From a virus: 35,130 nt of DNA. The stretch's first letter is position 1. The number at the start of each line of letters is the position of its first letter. The stretch is from the IMG/VR virus record IMGVR_UViG_3300031578_000179, positions 1 to 35,130 of that record. One strand, given 5' to 3'. Below are positions 13,223-19,867 of the stretch, piece by piece. The notes under the pieces were generated by a model. It was not told the DNA's origin and did not search any database. It saw only the letters and a program-made list of their open reading frames with translations. A program made the translations under genes and the position numbers.

Positions 13223-13621
13223 TCACTCAGATAACTCCCATGTAACAGATACAGATTCCGGTATAGCATTACCGTATGGTGCTAGTGTTATATCGCCACT
13301 ATGCATATCTCCAACTTCAAGATAGGTTTTTGTCAATTCGATAGTAATGCGGTCTTTTGCTATATCAGGATATTCTACTTCAAATGTCAGCGTATACTCT
13401 CTAATAAATGTATCTCCTGTATTTACGATAGACCACTCTATAGTCCAGCATTCCTCTACTCCATCTATCACCGCTTCTACTTCAACTAACTCTGCGAGTG
13501 CCACAGCCTCCATTACTGATTCTGGTTCAGGTCCAGGACCTGGAGTTATCCCAGGAATACAACCGACCAAAGCCAAAACTAATAATAGAATGGGAATTAA
13601 TATTAATATCTTGTTTCTCAT
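13223..13621 (-). CDS. Surface lipoprotein with beta-sandwich domain
   Basis: A 132-aa protein with a lipoprotein signal (MRNKILILIPILLLVLALVG, lipidated Cys21), a Pro/Gly linker, then an acidic domain containing IEWSIVNTGDTFIREYTLTF. The same pattern (FNIENTGADIQEYTVTF) occurs at the C-terminus of the next upstream lipoprotein, so the two are paralogous there. I choose ATG at 13621, after AGGAGGTG; the earlier GTG at 13633 is inside that site. The protein should sit on the outer face of the host membrane. Phage lipoproteins of this sort are often lysogenic conversion or superinfection-exclusion factors; that is inference. Confidence 0.75.
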   Translation of the reverse strand: MRNKILILIPILLLVLALVGCIPGITPGPGPEPESVMEAVALAELVEVEAVIDGVEECWTIEWSIVNTGDTFIREYTLTFEVEYPDIAKDRITIELTKTYLEVGDMHSGDITLAPYGNAIPESVSVTWELSE

Positions 13622-13669
13622 CTTTTTTTTCACCTCCTCTCATTTTTTATTTTTCCTCCTTTCATATTT

Positions 13670-14773
13670 TTATTGAAGTTCTAAACTTGCTAATTCAACC
13701 CAAACTACTTTGTCATTCGCTACATCAATCTGAGCAAAAGAATCCCTATCTTCTCCAGCAGCTAAATTTACTCCAGTCACAGAACCTGTATAGGTTGTAT
13801 AATCTGTTGATTTAATCGGAGTTCCAATGCCTGGTGTAACGCCATACGCTGTAAAGGTAACTGTATATTCCTGAATATCAGCGCCGGTATTTTCTATATT
13901 GAAGTAAATATAAACATATTTATCGAACTCTGAATTCCAAATCGGTAAATCTACATTTACATCGCCACAATCTACCGGTACTTCCACATCTACATCAGGA
14001 GTATTTACAATTATAGTATCGGGAGTATCACAGCAATCTGGACAGTCACAATCTACATCACAGTTACAATCTCCACAATTACAACCCTTCTCAAAATGAG
14101 CAGTTATAGTTGCATTCCTATAAGGCATACTAAAATAAGTACTTGCAGCGGTTGAATAATTGAAAGTTCCAAAATTTGCTGTCCAATTAACAAACTCCCA
14201 ACCAGTTTTAGCTGTAGCTTCAATATCTACCCATTTATTAGGACAGTATTTGCCTGCTCCTGATACAGTTCCTGAATCCAATGGATCGGCTAGCATTGCT
14301 AATATATGCTTAGTACAAAAGTTAGCGGTTATCTCTACATTCTTGCAAGGCATATAAAATTTAGTGCTTGCAGAATTTGGGCTAATGATAGTTACACCAC
14401 TTGTAGAAGTTGTCCATTTAACAAATTCATAATTATCTTTAGCTGTAGCTGTAATTGTTACCATAGTATGCTCTTTATACCCGTTGGGGGCACAAACGCC
14501 ATGAATACCATCGTGAGATAAAGTTTGTGCCGAATTATTAGGATCGTCATTTAAGTCTACGCTATGGCAATCTGGACAAGGATCACCATTGCGGTCTACC
14601 TCTTTAGTCTGCCACCAATTGATATCTTGTCCCCACATGCTTTCTGGAGCATCAATTATCTTGACTACAGCACTGAGTTCTCCATTAGCTCCTGGCCAAA
14701 TAGAATCACATCCAGAAAATAACAAAGCACCTATCGCTATTAACACAGCCATTAATATTGTTAACTTTTTCAT
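13670..14773 (-). CDS. Surface lipoprotein with two InlB-B-like repeats and a Cys cluster
   Basis: A 367-aa protein. A lipobox LLFSGC gives lipidated Cys22. Residues about 100-152 and 157-228 are two repeats of the divergent InlB B-repeat/Flg_new_2 type (ITATAKDNYEFVKW; IEATAKTGWEFVNW, each ending ITA-F). Residues 231-248 are a Cys-rich linker with eight Cys in 18 residues. The C-terminal domain (about 280-367) matches the neighbouring lipoprotein. The ATG at 14773 has AGGAGGTGA upstream; the frame is open 42 codons further but that stretch forms an RNA stem. It is likely displayed on the host surface or carried as an adhesin. Metal binding by the Cys cluster is possible. Confidence 0.75.
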   Translation of the reverse strand: MKKLTILMAVLIAIGALLFSGCDSIWPGANGELSAVVKIIDAPESMWGQDINWWQTKEVDRNGDPCPDCHSVDLNDDPNNSAQTLSHDGIHGVCAPNGYKEHTMVTITATAKDNYEFVKWTTSTSGVTIISPNSASTKFYMPCKNVEITANFCTKHILAMLADPLDSGTVSGAGKYCPNKWVDIEATAKTGWEFVNWTANFGTFNYSTAASTYFSMPYRNATITAHFEKGCNCGDCNCDVDCDCPDCCDTPDTIIVNTPDVDVEVPVDCGDVNVDLPIWNSEFDKYVYIYFNIENTGADIQEYTVTFTAYGVTPGIGTPIKSTDYTTYTGSVTGVNLAAGEDRDSFAQIDVANDKVVWVELASLELQ

Positions 14774-14799
14774 TTTCTTTTTTTCACCTCCTTTCTTGT

Positions 14800-14878
14800 G
14801 GGACCTGGCCCGGTTAAAGGGTCGATAAATTACAGCGGTCCTTACTTCACCATAATCTACAATAACCGAGCCAGACCC
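14800..14878 (-). promoter_or_regulatory. Structured RNA leader upstream of the large lipoprotein gene
   Basis: On the minus-strand transcript, 14863-14878 pairs with 14800-14816 to form a long stem (13 continuous pairs including G-U, then a bulge and GGG/CCC) closing a 46-nt loop that can fold further. The stem is GC-rich in an AT-rich genome. It ends 10 nt before the ribosome binding site and has no U run, so it looks like a translational control or stability element rather than a terminator. I do not recognise a known riboswitch. Confidence 0.6.
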
Positions 14879-14892
14879 GATTTTTACTCTGC

Positions 14893-14908
14893 ATACCAAT
14901 TTTGGTAT
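14893..14908. promoter_or_regulatory. Palindrome, possible operator
   Basis: ATACCAATTTTGGTAT is a perfect 6-bp inverted repeat with a 4-bp centre, just downstream of an AGAGGTG site and ahead of the structured leader. It may be an operator or part of the leader structure. Confidence 0.35.
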
Positions 14909-14939
14909 ATAAAATCACCTCTTTAAAAATTTTATTTTT

Positions 14940-15080
14940 CTACCACCTAAAACGCCCATTAAAATATTTTCGCATCCCCCCTTTACTGATAGTCATTTGT
15001 TCTTTTTCTTTCTTGCCTCTACAGATATTCCAGGCTATCATTAAGATTAACCATGCAAAAACAATATAAACAAAGCTCAT
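14940..15080 (-). CDS. Small membrane protein, 46 aa
   Basis: ATG at 15080 with GGGGGTGA upstream. One transmembrane helix (FVYIVFAWLILMIAW), then a basic tail (RGKKEKEQ, MRKYFNGRFRW). No family recognised. It lies between a 56-aa gene and the lipoprotein leader, so it may belong to the same surface-protein group. Confidence 0.65.
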   Translation of the reverse strand: MSFVYIVFAWLILMIAWNICRGKKEKEQMTISKGGMRKYFNGRFRW

Positions 15081-15092
15081 AGAATCACCCCC

Positions 15093-15263
15093 TTATTTAT
15101 TATTAATTCGGATCTTTACTTCATAAACTAATTGATCAGCTATTTTATTAAAATATTCATCTGTCTCTTTCAGCCTTATCATGTTGTCGTAACCCTTATC
15201 AAAAACTTTTTTAGCAGTAGATCTGAATATCTTTTTTAACTGCTCCAACCTTTCCTTTTTCAA
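15093..15263 (-). CDS. Hypothetical helical protein, 56 aa
   Basis: Begins at TTG (15263) downstream of a G-rich site (nine G followed by TGAGG on the minus strand). The product is helical and charged (MKKERLEQLKKIFRSTAKKV, ending YEVKIRINNK). No family recognised. The G9 tract inside its translation initiation region is unusual and could vary in length. Confidence 0.55.
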   Translation of the reverse strand: MKKERLEQLKKIFRSTAKKVFDKGYDNMIRLKETDEYFNKIADQLVYEVKIRINNK

Positions 15264-15281
15264 TTCCTCACCCCCCCCCTT

Positions 15282-15764
15282 TTATGTAAATAATGCAGGT
15301 TGAAATGGTTTATCTAATTTATTGTGTTTACTCAAATTCTCTTTTTTTGGCAATAATCTCAAATTGCCCAAAGCCCAACACCGCTTGAAATCTGGGTCTT
15401 TTGATGTATTAAATTTAAATATATATATAGGTGTAATGTGGTCAATATGTAATCTCTTCTCGAGATAGTCCGCCCAAATATAACCTTTGGGCATGGTCTT
15501 TTTTAATCGTTTAATTAATTTACTTAGGCTGTAACCTACTAAGTCTTCCCAGCGCCTACCATTCTTATTGCCTTTTAAAGAACCTCTTATCTCTCTTGAC
15601 ATTTTCTTGGTAATATTAAATTTTAAATCTGTTTTGTATCTATTTCTTTCATATTCATTGCGTTCTTTTTTATGTCCTTGATGATATTTTCTATAATATT
15701 CCAAATTATTTTTATAAGATTTTCTACGATATTCTTTTTGTTTTTCTTTATCTTTGTATGGCAA
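15282..15764 (-). CDS. HNH endonuclease
   Basis: A 160-aa protein. The N-terminal 60 residues are a basic, Tyr/Lys/Arg-rich helix likely to bind DNA. The nuclease motif is HIDHI at residues 106-110, followed by NLRLLPKKENLSKHNKL (134-150) with the conserved Asn and His. It starts at a TTG with GGAGG six bases upstream. It is not next to the terminase, unlike packaging-associated HNH genes, so a free-standing homing-type or accessory nuclease is more likely. A terminator-like leader lies just upstream. Confidence 0.85.
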   Translation of the reverse strand: MPYKDKEKQKEYRRKSYKNNLEYYRKYHQGHKKERNEYERNRYKTDLKFNITKKMSREIRGSLKGNKNGRRWEDLVGYSLSKLIKRLKKTMPKGYIWADYLEKRLHIDHITPIYIFKFNTSKDPDFKRCWALGNLRLLPKKENLSKHNKLDKPFQPALFT

Positions 15765-15791
15765 AATCTACCTCCCCAATAAAAAATGACC

Positions 15792-15845
15792 AAATAAAAG
15801 CCCGGAAACATACAGGCAAGCGTCAAACCTGCTTGTATCCGAGCT
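15792..15845 (-). terminator. Terminator-like leader hairpin upstream of the HNH gene
   Basis: On the minus strand an outer stem (TCCG-A-GCT at 15838-15845 with AGC-C-CGGA at 15799-15806) encloses an inner stem (15831-15838 with 15810-15817, one G-U), followed by CUUUUAUUU. It has the same two-level shape and the same CAGGTTTGA segment as the structure upstream of the portal gene. Confidence 0.5.
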
Positions 15846-16031
15846 AATTACTTGGCCATATTAAATTTTAAATTATTAAACTTTTTTAAAGATACTTACA
15901 TATGATAAACATACGATATATTATCGGACGTTGTAAAAACTCTAAAAAAATAAAAATGTTACCCGGATACCCGCCACTTATTCAATTGTGGTAACTAAGG
16001 GCATTTGAGTATCATAACGCTTTTTCCCCTT
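15846..16031. promoter_or_regulatory. Non-coding gap with possible operator half-sites
   Basis: Between the HNH leader and the HTH gene. Contains the related pair ACATATGAT (about 15897) and ACATACGAT (about 15908), and CGATATATTATCG (15912-15924), a small palindrome. A third ACATATGA lies at 16274 inside the HTH gene promoter. These could be operator sites of the HTH protein; no good promoter for the HNH gene is visible. Confidence 0.35.
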
Positions 16032-16250
16032 TTATTTTAATTTATCTATGATATTATCTATAACTGCCCTGGTATTCTCGCTTTGAGGGACAGTCTTACC
16101 TTGCTGGTATCTGTTATATGTAACGTAACTCACTCCGATAAAATGAGCCATTGAGGTAGGACTTATATCGTGTTTTATGGCCAGGCTTATCAGCTTCTTG
16201 ATTCTCTCATCTTTTATTAAATTTATATCTATTACATTTCTTTTTCCCAT
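16032..16250 (-). CDS. HTH protein, Cro/CI-like regulator
   Basis: A 72-aa protein with an XRE-type helix-turn-helix at about residues 28-62 (ISPTSMAHFIGVSYVTYNRY, then QQGKTVPQ). It has no C-terminal oligomerisation domain, so it is Cro-sized. It has its own near-consensus promoter (16269-16297), unlike its neighbours, which suggests separate control, possibly autoregulation. It is the only clear repressor candidate in the genome. Confidence 0.75.
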   Translation of the reverse strand: MGKRNVIDINLIKDERIKKLISLAIKHDISPTSMAHFIGVSYVTYNRYQQGKTVPQSENTRAVIDNIIDKLK

Positions 16251-16268
16251 AAGTTTCCACCCACAAAA

Positions 16269-16297
16269 ATAATAACATATGAGTGTATATTTGTCAA
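16269..16297 (-). promoter_or_regulatory. Near-consensus promoter of the HTH gene
   Basis: On the minus strand: TTGACA (16292-16297), 17-bp spacer, TATTAT (16269-16274) with TG one base upstream. An ACATATGA-like box overlaps the -10 side of the spacer, a plausible operator. Confidence 0.7.
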
Positions 16298-16303
16298 ATT
16301 TAT

Positions 16304-16597
16304 TTAATTATTTCTTACTTCATCGACAAATTTCTTTTTGGCAATTAGTTTTTGATGCACCATATTTAGATCCTGATCCACCACATTATTTAAATAATTA
16401 AGTAGATTAGGATATGTTTTTTTCTTTGCCAGGAAAGATTCGCTAAATTCAACTAAATATCCTTTTTCTGTAATATCTATCGCACCAATTGTATAAACCT
16501 GGTCAGTTTTTTTTACGGTCATATCGCATTTTTTATATTGAAATTTTGCAATCATTTCAAAAGATATAATATCATTATTGGTTATTTTATGCCCCAC
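16304..16597 (-). CDS. Hypothetical protein, 97 aa
   Basis: GTG start at 16597 with AAGGGG 9 nt upstream. A mixed alpha/beta soluble protein (FEMIAKFQYKKCDMTVKKTD, then IDITEKGYLVEFSESF). No family recognised. It lies between the ribbon-helix-helix-like gene and the HTH gene, so a regulatory or anti-host role is possible but not shown. Confidence 0.6.
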   Translation of the reverse strand: MGHKITNNDIISFEMIAKFQYKKCDMTVKKTDQVYTIGAIDITEKGYLVEFSESFLAKKKTYPNLLNYLNNVVDQDLNMVHQKLIAKKKFVDEVRNN

Positions 16598-16695
16598 CCG
16601 ACTATCCCCTTAAACAAATATTTTTTTATCTTCTATATCTTGTTACTATATAGAATTAAGAAATCCTTCTTTTTTTAAAATATTTTTTAGTATTT

Positions 16696-16905
16696 TTAAT
16701 AATCCCAGTTATCTCTTTTGCCTTCTTTAACCTTTTCCATAAATTCTTTTAATGCTATCTGGCAAAAATTGGATAAACTGAGCTTAATAGGTTTAAATTT
16801 CCTGGCCAGTTCCCGGGCTTCCTCTTTCACTTTGGCAGATCCCGCGTTAAAAGTGATTCTATCATCTTCTTCTTCTTTGATTCCGGTAATTTCTTTTTTA
16901 GCCAT
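16696..16905 (-). CDS. Ribbon-helix-helix-like small protein, 69 aa
   Basis: Starts MAKKEITGIKEEEDDRITF at ATG 16905 with AAAGGAG upstream. A short strand (RITFNAG) followed by two helices (VKEEARELARKFKPIKL, then SNFCQIALKEFMEKVKEG) resembles the ribbon-helix-helix fold of CopG/Arc-type regulators. A TTG extension to 16947 has no binding site. Possible DNA-binding regulator of the early unit. Confidence 0.55.
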   Translation of the reverse strand: MAKKEITGIKEEEDDRITFNAGSAKVKEEARELARKFKPIKLSLSNFCQIALKEFMEKVKEGKRDNWDY

Positions 16906-17003
16906 TATAATACTCCTTTCATTTTTTAATGAGTAGTCACAAACCAAGGGACTTTTTTAAAATCTCCTGGGATCTAACTGCTCATAAAGATTTATTAACT
17001 AAT

Positions 17004-17375
17004 TTAATATAGATCCGAATATTTACTTTCCACTTTAGGTTTACAACCCTTAGGACATTGCCAGGAGCCTCGAGCAAAATGGCCATCACTATTAGTTTGT
17101 GGATGTAAAACTTGACCGCAAATTTTGCATTTAAAAACCATTTTATGTTTATATTCAATACCGAAAAAAGAATAAGTTAAAAAACGAATCTCTACCATTT
17201 CTTCAGGTATGCTTTTAGTGAAATTCTCCGCCTTTTCAAAAAAATCAGGGGGAACTTTAAAATTTCTTCTTTCTAATTTATTCTTCAAGTTTAAACATAG
17301 ACGAATTAATAGAAATAATAAAAGGCCAGTTATTAGTAAGGCAACACATAATCCCATTATTGTATCTATATCCAT
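17004..17375 (-). CDS. Membrane-anchored zinc-ribbon protein, 123 aa
   Basis: First gene after the early promoter. One N-terminal transmembrane helix (MGLCVALLITGLLLFLLIRL), a helical linker, then a zinc ribbon with CKICG (residues 82-86) and CPKGC (108-112) plus His residues between. The ATG has AGAGGG upstream. No family is recognised. The topology puts the zinc ribbon in the cytoplasm by the positive-inside rule (basic LKNKLERR after the helix). It could tether DNA or a protein to the membrane; that is speculation. Confidence 0.65.
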   Translation of the reverse strand: MDIDTIMGLCVALLITGLLLFLLIRLCLNLKNKLERRNFKVPPDFFEKAENFTKSIPEEMVEIRFLTYSFFGIEYKHKMVFKCKICGQVLHPQTNSDGHFARGSWQCPKGCKPKVESKYSDLY

Positions 17376-17453
17376 AATATCCCTCTTTTTGTATTTAATA
17401 TCTCGCTCACAATACCACTAAAACCCCTCTATTTTTACCTTCTATCTATTTAT

Positions 17454-17482
17454 GATATATTCCTTTTATCAAACTTTGTCAA
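17454..17482 (-). promoter_or_regulatory. Early promoter
   Basis: On the minus strand: perfect TTGACA (17477-17482), 17-bp spacer, TATATC (17454-17459). It lies 78 bp upstream of the membrane zinc-ribbon gene and just past the terminator of the late unit, so it defines the start of the early/accessory unit. Confidence 0.6.
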
Positions 17483-17671
17483 GTGTTTTCTGCAAATAAT
17501 TTAAAATTCTATATCTTTTTTCATATATTTATATAATAATTAGTTAAATCGAATTTAAGGGGTCTGTGGGGCTCGTATTAACATTTCTTGCTTTTTACAT
17601 ACAATCCTAAGTGTATATATCAAGATATCGCAGAATAATAGCAGAATTAGATTAGAATTTTATAATCAAAC

Positions 17672-17706
17672 AAAAACTCCCTGTATTATTTTTCAAATAC
17701 AGGGAG
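17672..17706 (-). terminator. Intrinsic terminator of the late operon
   Basis: Perfect 11-bp stem, CTCCCTGTATT (17677-17687) with AATACAGGGAG (17696-17706), 8-nt loop, followed on the minus strand by UUUUUGUUU. It ends transcription from the tail and lysis genes before the early promoter. Confidence 0.88.
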
Positions 17707-17728
17707 CAAAATTATGGAGGTAATTTTA

Positions 17729-17785
17729 ATGAAAGATCACATGCGAGGCGGAGAAGCCCGTCTTTTTCAAAGGGCGGTTGATTAA
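17729..17785 (+). other. Plus-strand micro-ORF over a sequence resembling an IS200/IS605 right end
   Basis: ATG at 17729 with GGAGG (17716-17720) encodes 18 codons (MKDHMRGGEARLFQRAVD). The same DNA, with GAAGCCCG, a short spacer and GGGCGGTTGATTAA, resembles the 3-prime end of IS605-type TnpB elements, where the ωRNA stem lies. No TnpB or TnpA is in the genome. The match is from memory of that pattern, so either reading is tentative. Confidence 0.3.
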
Positions 17786-17790
17786 TCTTC

Positions 17791-18021
17791 CTATTCTCCT
17801 TTGGGAAGATCCGGACATACAAATTCTTTTTTCCGGAAAAAATCTTTAAGAAGTTCTTCAGCCTGGGCCTTATTTATTGATCTAACTCTTTCCTGGATAT
17901 CATTAGTAACCAATTTAATGTAGGTCTTATACCTTTTAGAGTGTATATATTGCCTATATTTGTTATGGTAATCGGCTTTGTAAATTCCCCAGGCTTTAAA
18001 TAGTTTTTCCCACTTAGGCAT
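17791..18021 (-). CDS. Hypothetical protein, 76 aa, last gene of the late unit
   Basis: A basic, Tyr-rich helical protein (KADYHNKYRQYIHSKRYKTY) with no recognised family. It lies 26 bp below the holin-like gene and has only a weak ribosome binding site. It is the last gene before the terminator at 17672-17706. Perhaps a lysis-module accessory. Confidence 0.55.
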   Translation of the reverse strand: MPKWEKLFKAWGIYKADYHNKYRQYIHSKRYKTYIKLVTNDIQERVRSINKAQAEELLKDFFRKKEFVCPDLPKGE

Positions 18022-18047
18022 AGTTATTTTTTCTAACCAGGAATCGC

Positions 18048-18326
18048 CTAGGTACTGACGGTAGGGTTTTTATGTTTAAACCAGCCGACTATATTAAAGA
18101 ACGCTACCGCAATCTCAATAAAGCTCCCGGCAAGCCCTAATAGTTTTTCTTTAGTTATAGGTAGGGTATTACCTTCGGCCAGCTTATCATAGAATAAAGC
18201 AATGGCATCCAGTATGGCCTTCTTCTTCTCGGCCCCAAAGCCTGGGGTCTCAAATTCTTTAATTAGAGTTAAGATTATAGGAACGATCCCACCTATAAGA
18301 GCCAATAATTTCAATATGCTACTCAT
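18048..18326 (-). CDS. Holin-like protein, 92 aa
   Basis: Two hydrophobic segments (LLALIGGIVPIILTLI near residues 6-21 and a C-terminal IEIAVAFFNIVGWF) flank a polar helical region. Size, topology and position, two genes downstream of the M15 endolysin, match small phage holins that permeabilise the membrane for endolysin release. The ATG has AAAGGTGGTG upstream. Confidence 0.65.
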   Translation of the reverse strand: MSSILKLLALIGGIVPIILTLIKEFETPGFGAEKKKAILDAIALFYDKLAEGNTLPITKEKLLGLAGSFIEIAVAFFNIVGWFKHKNPTVST

Positions 18327-18357
18327 CTGTTTTCACCACCTTTCCTTTTTTAATTTA

Positions 18358-18450
18358 TCACTCTTTGTTAAAATACCAAACCAAATAAGCCACTACCGCC
18401 ACAATACCGGCATACCAGTACCAGGCCAAACCTGACAACCAATCAAACAT
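18358..18450 (-). CDS. Micro-membrane peptide, 30 aa
   Basis: ATG at 18450 with AAAGGAGAG upstream; stop at 18358. MFDWLSGLAWYWYAGIVAVV plus AYLVWYFNKE is one aromatic-rich transmembrane helix. Its start overlaps the endolysin stop by 8 bp, so it is coupled to it. It sits between endolysin and holin, suggesting a lysis regulator. Confidence 0.7.
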   Translation of the reverse strand: MFDWLSGLAWYWYAGIVAVVAYLVWYFNKE

Positions 18451-18916
18451 ATTTTTCACTCTCCTTTCCTGTTATTATCCGGTAGAATTTTATCAAGCTA
18501 GTATTTTCTATACTCCCTGAGTATATGATGTCATTTTCATAAATCCAAAACTTACTAGGATTAGGCTTTCTTACATCAAGATGAACGAAGGTATCCCCTA
18601 TTCCTATTCGCATCCCTCCAACTCTCTCCGCAGCTAACCCTATATCAATGGGGTCTAATTCCACCATCTTTATATCAGCAGCCTCTCCATTTGGATTAGG
18701 AACATGAGCCGAGTCAGAAAACCCATTTATAACCCTGTTATAGTCAGGACATCTGTTACCGCTGTTTATGTATATAGGTTCATTGCCAAGGTCAGACCTT
18801 AACATCTCCAATTTAAATAATAGTAGACTACTAACCCTCACCTTTATTTTTCTGCATTTCGGACAAGGGCATCTAAACTCATACGAATAAAAGTTAGTTG
18901 AAAGATCACCTAACAT
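18443..18916 (-). CDS. Endolysin, peptidase M15 family
   Basis: A 157-aa D-Ala-D-Ala carboxypeptidase-type enzyme (M15_3-like). The zinc-binding set is visible: SAHVPNPNGEAADI gives His71 and Asp81, and VHLDVR gives His112 with Asp114. The N-terminus carries a CPCPKC cluster that may bind another metal. No signal peptide, so it depends on the holin for release. It should cut peptide bonds of peptidoglycan stems. It lies between a BhlA-like membrane protein and a micro-membrane peptide. Confidence 0.88.
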   Translation of the reverse strand: MLGDLSTNFYSYEFRCPCPKCRKIKVRVSSLLLFKLEMLRSDLGNEPIYINSGNRCPDYNRVINGFSDSAHVPNPNGEAADIKMVELDPIDIGLAAERVGGMRIGIGDTFVHLDVRKPNPSKFWIYENDIIYSGSIENTSLIKFYRIITGKESEKYV

Positions 18917-18924
18917 TTAATTAC

Positions 18925-19254
18925 CTACTTTTTACCATTTATTTTTCTATCAACACTTTCTATTAATTTACACAGTTTATTTTGGTTCTCACCTATACCC
19001 TTGAGCAACACTATGCTCTGATTATTTAAGTCGGCATTTTTTACGCTGTCATTGTGTAAACTCTTTAAATCATTATTGACTAAAGTTCTGTAAAATAGCC
19101 TTTCTTCTTCCTGTATTTTATCGTGCTTATCTTCCCTTTTGGTCTGTCGTCTTATCAAATACCATACCAAGCCAACTACCAAGATTAACATTACCGCTGT
19201 TATAATCGGCGTTCCAACTTCAGCTATTGCCTTGCCTAATTCTATTGGGTTCAT
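18925..19254 (-). CDS. BhlA-like holin or membrane coiled-coil protein
   Basis: A 109-aa protein with one N-terminal transmembrane helix (ITAVMLILVVGLVWYLI) followed by a charged coiled coil (RRQTKREDKHDKIQEEERLF and on to the end). This is the topology of BhlA/UviB bacteriocin-like holins. It lies 8 bp upstream of the endolysin. A two-holin lysis cassette with the 92-aa protein is common in Gram-positive phages. Confidence 0.65.
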   Translation of the reverse strand: MNPIELGKAIAEVGTPIITAVMLILVVGLVWYLIRRQTKREDKHDKIQEEERLFYRTLVNNDLKSLHNDSVKNADLNNQSIVLLKGIGENQNKLCKLIESVDRKINGKK

Positions 19255-19273
19255 TTACATCATCTCCTTTTAC

Positions 19274-19858
19274 TTAAAAATTAGTTCCCATCATTATTGC
19301 ATTACCACCTACTGCTTCTGCTCCAAGACCCTGAAAGCTAAAATGCCTTGTTGAATAATCTATCTTGGTAAATTCGACATTTGTACAAGGGATATTATCT
19401 GCTACTGTGAGATAATAACTTTCCCCTCCAACTATATCAGCTTCTAGTTTACCGTGAGTAAAAAATATCCCAATACAATCTCCAATCTCTATTGACATAC
19501 TAATTGGATTACTTCCGCTATCTTCGGTAAAAGTCTGTTTCCCAGCTTTGGGTGTTACCGTCCCAAGATGTATATCAGCACGAGTAGTGAAATGGTCTGC
19601 AGATACTTCGTAAAAAATACCTATTTGAGTATTATACATAGGGTCGGAAGTGGTTGTGTGGGGATAAATCTCTATAGAAGTTATTGTTCCTGCAGTTGTT
19701 GCGGGGTTGCTCATAGAAATAACGGTTCTGCCAGTCGTCCCAGGGGCATATTCTGTAGCCCTATCAGTAGCCTCATCACCAATAGTAATAGCAGTTGCCA
19801 AAACCACCATCTGAAATATTGCCATTATAAGAACAATAATTAATAATATCTTTTTCAT
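19274..19858 (-). CDS. Exported beta-rich protein next to the tail fibre
   Basis: A 194-aa protein with a classical signal peptide (MKKILLIIVLIMAIFQMVVL, then ATA-I) followed by a beta-rich domain (ITSIEIYPHTTTSDPMYN, ending QGLGAEAVGGNAIMM). No catalytic motif. Similar short jelly-roll-like domains occur in phage fibre regions. It is 10 bp below the fibre gene at 19868, so probably part of the same adhesion set. Export of a phage virion-region protein is unusual. Confidence 0.65.
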   Translation of the reverse strand: MKKILLIIVLIMAIFQMVVLATAITIGDEATDRATEYAPGTTGRTVISMSNPATTAGTITSIEIYPHTTTSDPMYNTQIGIFYEVSADHFTTRADIHLGTVTPKAGKQTFTEDSGSNPISMSIEIGDCIGIFFTHGKLEADIVGGESYYLTVADNIPCTNVEFTKIDYSTRHFSFQGLGAEAVGGNAIMMGTNF

Positions 19859-19867
19859 ATCTTCTCC

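Larger units (their letters stand above)
17376..17790. other. Intergenic boundary region between late and early units
   Basis: About 415 bp holding the early promoter (17454-17482), an AT-rich stretch, the late terminator (17672-17706) and a short plus-strand frame with an ωRNA-end-like sequence (17716-17785). No long gene is present on either strand. Confidence 0.7.

Noticed and set aside
14774-14899. N-terminal extension of the large lipoprotein (42 codons, TTG start)
   Set aside because: It would place the lipoprotein signal internally, and the stretch forms a long RNA stem; the ATG at 14773 has a consensus ribosome site.
15623-15826. A 67-codon frame overlapping the start of the HNH gene
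   Set aside because: It is out of frame with the HNH gene, includes the leader hairpin and has no ribosome site.
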